64,000 nucleotides of DNA, taken from Cristatella mucedo. Taxonomy: Eukaryota > Bryozoa > Phylactolaemata > Cristatellidae. Below, one piece after another: positions 35,170 to 47,269 of the stretch. Numbering within the stretch: the stretch's first letter is position 1; each line of letters opens with the position of its first letter. The DNA is taken from the NCBI GenBank assembly GCA_009760855.2, contig WPIO01000204.1:268501-332500 (forward strand), read 5' to 3'. The position numbers and the translations under genes were made by a program. The notes below the pieces were generated by a model. The model did not search any database, was not told the DNA's origin, and saw only the letters and a list, made by a program, of their open reading frames with translations.

Positions 35170-38100
35170 GTCATCTACAGTAGCTGCAGCTACAAAGTGT
35201 GCAACTGCGAGATCAAGCGACCCGCAGCACTAGACCCATCAGGTGTGATTGTATCCCAGCTCACCTACAGGTGCTGCTATACGCAATGTTACTTAAACTT
35301 GTTTCACCAACCTATAGCAGCTATAACTAAAATCAATCGCAACGGTGTATTATTAGACCGTGCTTACTTTGCAGGAAATATCAAGTGCCTGCAAATACTT
35401 TGAGTAGGCTTAAGGCAGTACATACAATTTATATTAGTTGAAAAACGTGAGATGAACAAGTCCTTGAAATTGGTGTTGCTTGATTTCTGATCAATGGCTT
35501 TTGCTGCTGAACAGGAAGGTGGAATATTTTTGCTTTTTAATTGATTTTTCTTCTACAAAGTCACTTCTCAACAATATACGTGATTACAGTGCTGCTGCTA
35601 CCAGTGTGACTCGTTCTTGCTGTCTGGCTACCCAACTTACCTTTTCTGCTGCTAGCATAAACGGGCCTGTTTTTTAAAACTGCGGCATATGTAAAAATAA
35701 TTACTTCCTACCGATTAAACAATCCCATAATGCAGTTGCCAATTAGTTAGCATGTGGTCTTTCGTACTGTTTCTGCATGGGTGAGCGATCTTTGCAATTT
35801 AGATCAGTTAACTTAAGAATTGGCCGTTAGTTTATTATTATTCTTATGTTTACCAACTGTCTCTACAGTAATTTTTTGTGGTGCCTACTTGTAATACCTT
35901 CAGCTATATCTTATGGAGTTGCTTAAAGTCTGATGGCTCTGAATCTATATTTTAGATGCTTTCGTGAAGCTAGAATCAGCTTGAGTCTCCTACATAGCGT
36001 TGCATCAGATATTACGAGCTGCTCATTGTACACTACCGAGTTAGAGAAATGAAGAAAAGATAGTATAGCTTTTTTACAGCTTACTTTAGATTCATGCAGT
36101 CAATCACTATTCACACATGCTGTTTGTGCATTAGAAAGATTCAATATTTTTGGACTGTGCATGTCTGCAGCAAACACTTAGCTAAAGAGCTGATATATTC
36201 ACTCTGGCCATCCCACTCTGGTTACTTCAGGAAACTATTATTAGATGTATTTACCTACCCATAACAGGTTCCTAGATAACCAGTTGCTCCTTCGGTTAAC
36301 AGCTTAGATTGAGCTTAGATGGCTGCTCCAGGCAAGGTTTACCTGCCAGATTGCGATTCCGATGGTGGTTGCAGCATGTGTGGTAGACATTACTTGATTA
36401 GTTTACTATATGTTTCTTCTTTCAGTAAGACCTTTAAATGCTTGTTTTTTTCACGGCAACTTCATATAGTCAACTTTCCATCCGTTTTGTGTGTTGCCGT
36501 CTTTATTGAATGACGTTGCACTGTCTGTGTGGTCGTCAATCCACTTAGGTGATGCCTAAAAATGAGCACATGCTTTTTCTGCTTCTAACCTTTCGCTATT
36601 TTTTATTATATTTGCACATTCTGAAACCATATCGATCGACACAGCTGCTAAAAAGTCGGAGTAGTATGCCAAGCTTGAAGCATTGCTTGTGACGGTAATA
36701 AGACTGCCAACGGACTTGCATAGACTGCTGTGCTTTTTGAGAGATGGTGTAAGCCCGAATGAATGTCCTCTATCGATTCTTCTAGGATGACTTGCCCATA
36801 CTAGTTGGCCAATGCTCTGTAATGCGGCTTCTGCATTAAGATTGCACTTGCTGGTTTTTGTTACTCTTAGTGGGTGCAGTCAGAACTTTTGTCTGGCTGT
36901 TTCGGCCTGCCTGCCTTGTAAGATGAACACTAGGCTGGTGCCTGCTGGAGCAATGCATCAAAAACTCCATTCTTTTTTAAAACCAGTACGTATGGCTTTT
37001 TTAAACTCCTTGTGATTGAGTGCTCCTAACTGCAAATTCTGTAGGTAGCCATACGTCTTTCGTGTGATTTGCGTAGCATCGTCGTAACCGAACAATTACA
37101 ATTCTTTGCATATTAGCCTTTGCAGGATGTTCTGTTGTCTCTAAACGGTGCTTAACATTGTATTTGTTTGAATTCATAAAACATCGTAATACCAGTTTAG
37201 ATTTTCAAGGATAATGTCAGATATACAGAAAAAAGATGCTTAAATAGCTTTATTTTCAATATTTGTATGACACGAAGTGCCGTGGCAGCAGTCTCGAAAA
37301 GCTGGAAGGACAAGCAACATGCAAGTCGGCAAAAAATTGTCTCCAGGGAATGTGGATTTAATTTAATAATAATATTATTAATAATAATAATGTACTTGAT
37401 AAAGCGCCCTCAGAGAACTTAATCTTTTTCTAGGTGCTTTACATTTGCTGCTAAGGAAAATGCAATTAAATGGTACGTAAAATCATGCTTGAAAAACAAA
37501 CGAAATGAATAACATTGTTAGGGGTGACATGAACAGGGTCAGCATGCCAATGTGGTTAGTGGCAGCATGCAAAGTGTCAGCACACATAAGCACGTGAATG
37601 AAGAATCACAGGGATCCACTAAATGCTGTCCTAAATAGGTGTGTTTTTAAGTTCCCTTTAAATGTGGTCAGGTCAGGGGAAGTTCTGACGTAGGCTGGGA
37701 GGGAGTTCCAAGCTTTGGGAGCATACGATCTAAATGCAGGGTCTCCAAAGTATTTGAGGTTTGTACGAGGTACTTCTAGACTGTTGCGTTCCGAAAAGCT
37801 AGTGGATGGGGAGTATGTGGGAGAGATAGGCTGGAGCCCTTAAATGAAGGAACCTAAAAGTGAGCGACCAAAACCTTAAAATCAATCATTGCTTGACTGG
37901 TAGCCAGTGCAGTTCGGCGAGAAGTCGAGTAATGTGGCAACTGCGACGCTCACGATAGACAAGCCTAGCTGCAGAGTTTTGCACCAGCTGCAATCGCCTG
38001 GTCGCACGTGCTGGTAGGCCAGTAAGCAGTGAGTTGCAGAAGCCGAGACGAGACGTTACGAATGCACCAACCAACTTAGACATGGTATCCTTATCTAAAC

Positions 38101-39985
38101 AAGCCCGAATTTTAGCAATGTCATGAAGCTCTGAAAATAGGCAGATTTGACCGGAGAGCTCATATGGTCGTCTAACGAGAGGTCGCTTTGGAATATGACA
38201 CCTGCATTTCAAGCTGATTCGACAGGAGATATGCTGGCAGAGCCAATTTTTTAAGACAGCCTTTCCAATCTTTGAATCAGGCTAGTTTTGCCCATAACTT
38301 GTAAGTTAGTTGTATCATCGTTTAGTTTTAGAAAATTTGCTGCCATCCATGTGGGGATGTCATCAATGCATGCAGCAATTAAGTTTAGAGAATTGGAGGT
38401 GCTCGAAGGCTGGGAGGGATCAAAGCAAAGGTACAACTGAATGTCATACGCATAGAAGTGAAAGCCTAGATTGTGCTGGCAATCACATCAGGTAGAGGGA
38501 GGGTATAAATCGTGAAAAGAACCGGACCTAGCACGGAGCCCTGAGGTACTCCATATTTCAGAGGTACTTCTGATGATCTTTGTCCATTCATGTCAATACT
38601 CTGGAGTCTTCTACTGAGATAGGACCTGAACCACCACAGAGTAGTGCCAGTGATGCCCAGGCGAGATGAGAGGCGCTCTAGAAGAACTTTGTGATCGATG
38701 GTTTCGAAAGCTGCCGAAACATCGAGCTAAACAAGCAGAGACACTCTACCCATGTCTGCTTTCATAAGTAGGTCTCTGTATACTCTAAGTAATGCTGACT
38801 CTGCGGAGTGATTAGCTCTAAAGCATGGCTGGAACTTACGAGCAAGGTGTGAGGTTTCGATATTTGAGTTTAGCTGGTCTGCCACGACCCATTCCAGTGT
38901 CTTTGATAGCAATGGTAGAAGGGAGACTGGGCGGTAGTTGCTCAAGATCTCTTAGTCCAGTTTTGCTATCTTGAGGAGAGGCCTGACTACAGCTTTTTTG
39001 AAAGGTGCTGGGAAATGACCTGAGGCTAATGATATAATAATGATGTTAGTTATGCATGGCAGCAGCAATCAATGCAACGTAGGAGCAGGAAGTGGGAATA
39101 GGGTCCAGAGGACTTGTTGTCTTTTTTGATTGCGATGCGAACTTTAGGACTAGATCACTAGTGACCTGCTTAAATGCAGACATTGAGGTGCAGCCAGGAA
39201 CCGAGGAACAGCATTCTAGTGGGGAGGTTGTCATCGCAGGGATGGATTCCCTGATCTTGCCTACCTTCTCCACAAAGAATCAAGAGAAGTGATCGGCTAG
39301 ATCATCACAAGGATCATCAGGTAAGGAGCTGATCTGTGAACGGTTGAGGAGATGGTTTATTGTCGACATCAGCATTTTTGGATTGTGCATCTGTGATTCA
39401 GCAATGTTCTTATAGAAGCTAGAATAGGCCTTTGCTAGGATCGATTGGTACAACTTACACTAGTCTTCATATGTCTGTCGATGGACAGTTCGTCCGGATC
39501 TTTTGTATGCTTTTTCAAGCTTTCGTTTAGTAGACATGGCTTGTTTAATGTCTGTGGTAAACCATAGGCCGTCTGGGCGGTGGCGCACAGTGCGCTTTGT
39601 CAGAGGTGCAAACTCGTCGAGCATGTCAGCTAGTGTCTTGTTGTAGCTATTTAACTAACGCCTAAGCGGCTCTAGTTGAAAGAGTTAATGTTGCACGGGC
39701 CATCCTTATTAGGAAGTAATTTGCATTACTAGAGTGAAGCACCAGAATAGAGTGACCGAAAAGTCAGTGTGTGGACGCCTAAATATTATTGAGGCTTGAT
39801 AGGCTCCATGTTCGCCTTGCAAAGTGGTGCCGCAATATGGCAGTTGCCTACAGCAAGGCTATCGGTAAAAAATAGTTCTAAAAAAAAAGTTCTGAACTTG
39901 TTTGAAAATTAATTCAATTTAGCAAGCTTGTGTGCAATTCAAGTTGAAACGTTGGTAATACCTGAAGCAAAAGACTTCTGATCCT
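35170..39985 (+). repeat. Array unit 10 (LINE A insertion)
   Basis: The unit starts at GTCATCTACAGTAGC. It is complete apart from a minus-strand LINE A at 37,367-39,648, which splits the TTAATTTAAATAACAGCTAA segment. Net length without it is about 2.54 kb. Landmarks include ATAAACGGGCCTGTTTTT (35,655), GGTTTACCTGCCAGATTGCG (36,337), GTGGGTGCAGTCAGAAC (36,871) and TTAGCCTTTGCAGGATG (37,111). Confidence 0.92.
37367..39648 (-). mobile_element. LINE A, 5'-truncated, minus strand, shares lesions with 26.9 kb copy
   Basis: The copy is about 2.3 kb, flanked by a 6 bp candidate target-site duplication ATTTAA (37,361-37,366 and 39,649-39,654). The tail at the left is a run of AATAATATTATTAATAATAA. 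Coding remnants on the minus strand read IDKIRESI-like KVGKIRESIPAM (39,270), NYRPVSLLPLLSKTLE (38,940), AACIDDIPTWMAANFLKLND (38,390) and [20 protein letters not shown] (38,075). The catalytic site is TATGCGTATGAC (YAYD) and the preceding GCCAGCACAA has the same 1-nt deletion as the copy at 26.9-30.5 kb. The 5' truncation is in the endonuclease-RT linker. Confidence 0.95.
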
Positions 39986-41852
39986 GCCATTTACCACGGT
40001 TGCAGCTACAAAGTGTGCCCCTGGCATATCCAGCGACCCACAGCAACGGAGTCATCAAGTGTGTTCACGCCCCAGCTCAACTACAGGAGCTGCTGTATAC
40101 TTGTTTTGCCCACCCACCGTGGCTACAGCTAGAATGCTAATCAACGGCTTGTATTCCACAATGTTTGCTTTGCAGTAAATGTCAAGTGACTGCAAACACA
40201 GTGACTTTGCTTGGGGTTGTACATCAAATGTACAATTATTGAAAAAATTCAAACAAGTGAGTAAGGTTTATCTGTTATGTGCTTTGCTTAATCAGTGCCA
40301 CTGCTGTCAAACAAGGTGGAGTATTCTTGCTTTTTTAATGGATTTTCCCTCTAGCAGGAAAGTCTCCACAATACTTTGTCACTGTCTTGCTCTTACCGGT
40401 ATTACTGGTGCTTGCCGTCTGGATATCTACTCTATTAAAGCTGCTGTGAGCGGGAATGGGCCTGCTTGTAGCAACTGCAGCATCTGGAAAGATGATTCTT
40501 GTCTACAGACTAAGCAATTACATGTGGCTTTTGCTTATTAGTCTGCATATGGTTTGTCCTAGTGGTATGCATGCATGAAATATAGTTGCTATTTAGACCG
40601 GCATAAATACGCGTGACCACCGAGGTTGATCGTGCTTCCTCTATTTGAAAAATGTTTTCACGGCCATTATTTATCGTGCCTGCTTGTAATAAGCTAAAAT
40701 ATGTCTGCTGCAATACTTTATAGTCTTGTCGCAGTGATCACATGTTTTAGCTGCTTCTATTAGGCTAGAATCAACTTGCATTACCAATAAACTTTGCATC
40801 TGCTAGTACAGCAATTAGCTGCTCATCGTTAACTTCCAAATGAGAAGAACTAATAGAAGTTGGTCGGGCATTTATATCGCTCATTTTTATTTCAACCCGG
40901 AGTGTTTTTCAATCACTATTTGTACTAATTAATTGTGCCTAAGCATGTCAAACTTTCAAGATGTACTAATGATGTACTAGATGTACTAATACAATAATGA
41001 CTGTTGACTGTGCATGCCTGCAGCAAGGACTTGGTTATCCTGCTGAGATATCAACTCTGGACATTTCACTTTGGTCGCTTTTGGTGACTCTTTCCAGACG
41101 TGCTCACAAACCATTGGCTGCTTCCAGTATAACCAGCGGCTCTTTTGGTTTGGACATCAGCTATGGCTGCTGCAATCAGGTTTTAGTTGCTAGATCTTGA
41201 CACCGACGGTGGTTGCCGCGAGAGTGGTAAGTATGGCTTGTTTAGCATTCTTTTCTGTGCGGCCTTTATTTGCTCTAAATTTTCCCATGTATCTCAGATA
41301 GTTAACTTTGCATCATTTTTGCGTACACACTTTTTGAATGACGTTGCTTTGTCCGTTTTTGCACCAATCAACTGTTTCTTCTGCTTACTATTTGTAATGA
41401 TTTTTGATTGGGCTTGTATATTCAATAGTAATATTGGTTTATGTGGCTGCTAAAAAAAGGAGTGGCAAATGGAGTGGCACCTTGCCCCTTTGCTTTTGAC
41501 GGCGATAAGACTGCTAACTGACTTGCATAGCCTGCTGTGATTACTGAGAGTGAGTTTCACCCTACAAGAACTACTCTTAGTGGATCCTGCAAGCATGAAT
41601 GGCCGGTGCTGGTTTGACTATCTTATGCGGCTACTCCTTCAATATTGCACTTGCTAGTTTGTGGGACTGTTAATATATGCAATTAGCACTTATTCTCTTG
41701 CTCGTTGAGCCTACCTGCCGTTTAAGATTCCCGATAGATGGATGCATGTTTTTGAAACGCTCCAGAAACTGCAAAATGGCCAATCGCATTAGACACGGTA
41801 TTTTCAAAGTACTTGTAATTGAATTTTGCCTGACCGTGAAACCTATAGTTGG

Positions 41853-41990
41853 CCTTTGCCAGGCTGGTTTGGTCCAGTGGCTATGGTGCTCGCCCAGATC
41901 AAGGTCTGACCAAGGTCATGTGCTCGAGCCCCTCAACATTGATGAAGGACCTGGATACAGACTAAGATCTCTTTGGGCACCATACAAATT
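41853..41990 (+). mobile_element. tRNA-derived SINE, type I (in array)
   Basis: A box-like TGGTCCAGTGGCTA is at 41,870-41,883 and B box-like GTGCTCGAGCCC at 41,920-41,931. Between them GCTCGCCCAGATCAAGGTC matches the 4.07 kb copy (GCTAGCCCAGACGAAGGTC). The 3' end GGGCACCATACAAATT corresponds to GGGCGCTATACAAAT. It splits the array text between CCTATAGTTGGCC and TCGTGATTTTTATAGCC. Confidence 0.8.
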
Positions 41991-42427
41991 AATCGCATGT
42001 ATTTTAATTTATTCTCGTGATTTTTATAGCCTTGCCGCTTGTATTTCCATGTTTTCCTAAGGACACTTTAGGTCTTTGAACAGTGCTTAATTATCTCCTG
42101 GCAGGGAGTTGTAAAACATCAGAATATAGGTTAAGATTTCCTGTAGTTGACATACAAATTGCCTAAATGGAAATGTGCATTGACAGCCTATTTTTAGATA
42201 TCGGCTACTCAGGGAGTGTCGCAGTAACAGTCATCAGTAAATTCGAGGGTTTGAGAGCATACAAGCCATAAAAAATTGGTCTTTAGGGAACATGGTGTTA
42301 GTTGAAGGAACAGCTAACCATTTTGAGTTAGAGAATTAGCCATGCACTTTCTGTCCTGAATGGGATGCAATTTCTATTAGCAGGCTAAAAAGCATACCAA
42401 TGTAGTGATCTAAAAGTGTGTTAAAAT

Positions 42428-44712
42428 ACTAATCAAATTACATTTGATTTAGTTCCCCGCTGATCTTAATCTCTTTCTATGCTTTTTACATTTGCTGCTA
42501 AGAATGCAAAATCAAATGATTCGTGATAGCATGCTCAATGACAAGCATTACATGGTTAGGCCTTGACATCCACAGGGTCAGCATGCATATATCGGTAATG
42601 GCAGTACAGAGATTGTAAGGATGCATTAACAGGTAAAGGACGTGTCAAATGGGCCTGGTTAATGCTGTGACGGATGTATGCGTTTTAGTTCTGTTTTAAA
42701 CGAGGTCAAGTCAGAGGAGGCCTCGAAGCAAGCCTAAAGTGAATAACTGGTTTTGGAACCATGCGAAGAAAAGGCTTGGTCTCCAAAGGGTGAGAGTTGT
42801 GTACAAGGTATACGTAACCGAGATTCTTAAATACGATTGGGCGCTTATTGGAATAGATCTGGTAGGTAGGCTGGAGCTAAAGAAATGAAACACCTTTAGG
42901 TGAGTGACCGAACTTTGAAGTAATTGCGTAGCTTGACTGTGAGCCAGTGCAGGTCGGTGAGAAGTGCTGTTTTGTGGTAACTTCAATGCTCGTGATAGAC
43001 AAGAATAGCTGCTGAGTCTTGCGTAGTTTGTAAGCATCTGTTCGCCCTGGCTGGTAGACCAGCAAGCAGTGAGCTACAGAGGTTGAGGCCGGATTTCACT
43101 AATGCACTGACCAATTTAGATGAGTAGTTTCTGTCGGATAAAGCTCGGATTTTAGCGATCTTACAAAGCACATAACTGGAAGACAAAGCACATAACTGGA
43201 AGACTTTACAGTGGAGATGATGTGGCTGTCTAATGGAAGGTACTTCGGAACATGACACCAAGATTTAAATCCGAGTCCACCGGAACATTCCGGTAGATGT
43301 GACTGAGCTTTAGCATTTTCAGTTTTTGAATCGCCTTTGATTTGCTCGAAACCAATAGGTGGGCTTGAAAATCATTCAATTTAAGATTATTTGCAATGAT
43401 TCATTAGCGAATGTCAAAATGCATGCAGCAAGGGGGTCAAGAAAATTCGAATGGCTGGAGCGCTGGGGAGATGAAACCAAAGTTACAACTGAGTGTCAAC
43501 TATGTAGAAGTGAAAGCCTGGATGATGCCTAGCAATCGCTTAGGAAACAAAAAGAGTTAATGCCGCGAAAAGAATATAACTAAGCGCAGAGCCCTGAGAT
43601 AACCCGTAGTTTGGAGGTTCTCCGGATTATCCGTGTCTATTCGCATCAATACTCTCAGGTCTGAGACTTAAATGGAACCAGAACCATTGCTGTGTAGTGC
43701 CAATGATGCCCACGCGAGGTGAGAGGCACCCGAGAAGGACTTGCGGATCAATAGTATCGAAAGCTGCAGAAAGATCGAGCACAACAAGCAGCCATACTCT
43801 GCCTAAGGCTGCATTCCTAAATAGGTTGTTATGCACATGCAGGAATGCTGACTATGTAGAGTTATTAGCACTAAAAACAGACTGGAACTTACTAGCAGGT
43901 TTTGAAGTTTGAATGCATGAGTTCAGCTGCTCTGCCATGACTCTTTGAGAGTCGCGGTAGGAGGGAGATTGTGCGAAAGTTTTGGTCTTGTGTGGCTTTC
44001 TTGAGTATTTGCCTGACTACAGCTTTCTTGAAAGATGCTGGAGCATGAACTGAGGTTAATTACGTAACTATGATGTTAATGATGTATGGAATATGCAGAT
44101 ATATGCATCGTAGAGGCCAGAAAATTGCAATAGGGTCTATCGGACTAGTTGTTTTCGTGTTTGAGACATGAGCCTCTGAACGAGATCATTAGTGACCTCC
44201 TTGAATGAAGATATTGAGGTGCCGCAAGGAATTGTGGAGCAGGAATCCAGTAGGGTAGTAGCTAAGTTAGAGATAGACAACCTGATTCTGTATGTGTGAT
44301 TGACAAAAACCTAGAGTTGTGATCAGCTAGACTGTCACAAAGATCACTAACTAAATAGCTCACCTATGAGCGGTTAAGAAGATGGTCGATCGTTCACGTC
44401 GGCATTTTCGAAATTTTTATCTTTTGATCAACTATGTTTTCACATAATCTATACTTTAACTTTGCTGGGATGGATTGGTACGATTTGCAGTAGTGCTTAA
44501 ATAATTGTCAGCAGACAGTCAGTCCTGATCTTGTGTACGTATTTTCAAGGTTGTGTATCGTAGATAACAGCTGGTTGAATGTTTGCCGTAAACAGCAGGC
44601 CTCATGGGCAAAGGCTCAACGTGCTCTTAGTCATTCAAGTGAATTCACTGAGTACGACAGCTTGCAGCGTTTTGTACCAATCTACCAGTGATAACAGGTT
44701 AGGGCTAGCATG
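42428..44712 (-). mobile_element. LINE A, 5'-truncated, strongly degenerate, minus strand
   Basis: The whole length aligns with LINE A but with many indels. The 3' hairpin is altered (CTGATCTTAATCTCTTTCTA) and the tail is nearly lost. A 69-codon minus-strand remnant at 43,627-43,836 still reads LDLSAAFDTID (RT motif A). A perfect 20 bp tandem duplicate lies at 43,163-43,202. It is older than the copies at 26.9 and 37.4 kb. The 5' truncation is in the same linker region as the 37.4 kb copy, within a few tens of bases. Confidence 0.9.
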
Positions 44713-44909
44713 ACGTTTACATATTAATGTAGCATTATAGGTAGCAAATGCGACATAGTGAGTAGTGTTGCAATATGGCAGTTACCTACAGCGAGCCTAT
44801 CGGCCAACAACTTGTAAGCCTGTTTTTAACAGGTATTTTTTATCTGGCTGTTTGAAGCTAACCCATATTCAAATGTCCAAAATACTTGAAGCAAAGGACC
44901 TCTGATTAT

Positions 44910-47269
44910 GTCATCCACTGTGGCTCCTGCTATAAAGCGTACACCTGCGAGATCATCTGATCCAGTGCATTGGAGCCATCACATGAGATTGCGCTTAGGC
45001 TCACCTGCAGGTGCTGTTAGCCGCAATGTTACATCAACTTGTTTTGCCCACCCGCTGTGGCTGCTAATTCGATGGCTGGCATCAACTTATTACACAAAAT
45101 GGTTGGAAAACAGGTGAGCGATGTTTATCTTGCTGGTTCGGCCCCTTGGTCTACGCTGCTGTCCAGTAAGGTGGAATCTTTTTGCTTTTAAATTGATTTT
45201 TCCTTTGCAAAGCAATGTCTCATCTATATTCTGTCACTACAGCCATGCTGCTGCCTTAATTATTGCTGCTCTCTGGCTGTCTATACACTCCATTTAAGCT
45301 GCTGCCAGCAAGAATGGGCATGCTCTCGAAGTGGCATCTGGCAAAAGTATCCATGCCTTCTGGCTAAGCAATCCCTCGTGGCTCTTGCCAATAGTTTTGC
45401 AAATAGACTTTGATACTGCCTGCATACGAGATCTTTGCTATTTAGACCAGCCCACTTTAAGTGTTGCAAGGAGGTTTATCATGCTTATTCTATTAAATAA
45501 CTGTCTTTGCAGCCAGCGGATGTGGCACCTGCTTGTACTGTCCGCAAAATTTGCTTCTTGAGCTGCTTACAGGCTGGTAGTTTGAACACCCAGTGTGGCT
45601 TCTTCCATGAAGCTTGAATTGGCTTGTACTACCCATATAAGATAGCGTCTGCTAGCACAACTGCTAGCCACTCTAGGGACGGTCAGAAAAGATGGTCCTG
45701 CCCCTTTTTGCTTATAGTAATCGATTAACATTCATGAAAATTGTTTTTAACTCCAGCAAGTCTCAGTCTATCTGCCTATATACTGGCGATAGTGGCTGCT
45801 TTCAGTAAGTACAATTATGAGTGGCTGACCGACTTTGACCGTGTCATTCTGCTATTCTCAAATTCCCTGGCTGCTTCTAGTAGAACCAGCAGTACTTATG
45901 GTTCAACCCTCAGTTATTGTTGCTGCAAGCTAGTTATACCTGCTAGATCGTGAAACGCAAGTTGGTTCCAGCCTGCGTGTGGCTTGCACAACTTTTTTTC
46001 TTCAAGGATTACGACCTTTAGAATGCGATTCCTTCCAAAACGACTTCTGATCGTGATATTTCAATCAGTTTAGTCTCTCGACATATTTTAATTGTGTTTG
46101 GCTTACTGCTTTTGCATCCATTCACTTTAGGGGATGTCTTAAAACGTTTATTTGCTTAGTTCGCTTACCCCCTTGTGGCAGATTCCTGTAATACTTGCAC
46201 ATTTGGTAATAATTGCCATCACTGTGGCTGCGGAGAAAATAGAGTAATGTGGTTTTCCCGTTCGTTGCATCTAACGGTTGTAAACTTCCCGCTTGAATTG
46301 AAATGATTACTGCTGTTTTGCTAAAGATTTTAACCGGGCCTGGTATGCTGACTCTCTGTTGCCACCGGCAACATGACTGGCCAATTCTGGGTTTAGCCTC
46401 TCATGTGGCTTCCGCTTTAGGATATTATTGGTAATTTGTTATACCCTTTTTGCTGCAGTCAGCACTTATTTATAGCTTGTTCAGCATTACTTTCACTGAG
46501 GATTTCCCCAAGACTGGAATCTGAGGATCGCACCCAAAAAACAGCATTGTTTTATATCCCTGTAGACACGGCTTTCTTTCGAAGTGCTGATGCCTGAGCA
46601 CTCCTAACACTAATTAATAAAGGTAGTCAGTTAGTCTTTAGCTTGGTTTTTCTAACCTTGTGATAACGTAATTATTAAGTGCATTTGCGTGTAATACTAA
46701 GAAAGCTACTTTGCTGTCTCTCAACGGTTAGTATTGCTTCTATTGCACAGTCGTAAAATAATATAATGGAGATTTTTTAATCCATAGAAGGCATACAAAA
46801 AAGTAAGAATTAAAAGTAAGTTTAAAGAATTTTAAACATCAGCAAGCCAAGGTGCTCCAGGGACTCATTGAAATAAGCTCGAGGGTTGGGAGCATATATG
46901 CCGCTAAGTAATGGTCCATGGAGAATATGAGAGTGCTTTTTATAACAGCTAATCGACTTGTGGGAGAAGAGCTGGCTGTGCACCAGAAGTCACGAATGGA
47001 ATGTAACTCGCATTGGTAAGCTACTGCCAAATGAAATAAAATGACCATAAAGTGAGGGAAAATAATTTGACATAGTCATGTTTCTTGATAGTTAGCCCGT
47101 TTTGATTTTTTGAGCAGTATTGCTATGTGGCAGTTTGTCACAGCAATCCAATCGTTTAGCGGCTGGTGAAATGGTTTTAATATTTATTCCATCTCACACA
47201 GTTTATGTTTAATCTAAGGTGAAAAGCCAGTAATACCTGAAGCAAACCACTTAAATTATGTCATCAACT
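44910..47269 (+). repeat. Array unit 12 (small deletion)
   Basis: The unit starts at GTCATCCACTGTGGC. About 100 bp is missing near 45,090. Landmarks are GCAAGAATGGGCATGCTCTC (45,309), TACCCATATAAGATAGCGTC (45,632), TTCTAGTAGAACCAGCAG (45,875) and GCAGTCAGCACTTATTTATA (46,455). Length is 2.36 kb. It is more diverged towards its right end. Confidence 0.88.

Larger units (their letters stand above)
39986..44909 (+). repeat. Array unit 11 (SINE and LINE A insertions)
   Basis: The unit starts at GCCATTTACCACGGT. A type I SINE is at 41,853-41,990 and a minus-strand LINE A at 42,428-44,712. Landmarks are AGCGGGAATGGGCCTGCTTG (40,449), GACATCAGCTATGGCTGCTG (41,153), GACTGCTAACTGACTTGCAT (41,508) and GGCTATCGG-type text before the next unit. 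Net length is about 2.5 kb. Confidence 0.9.
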
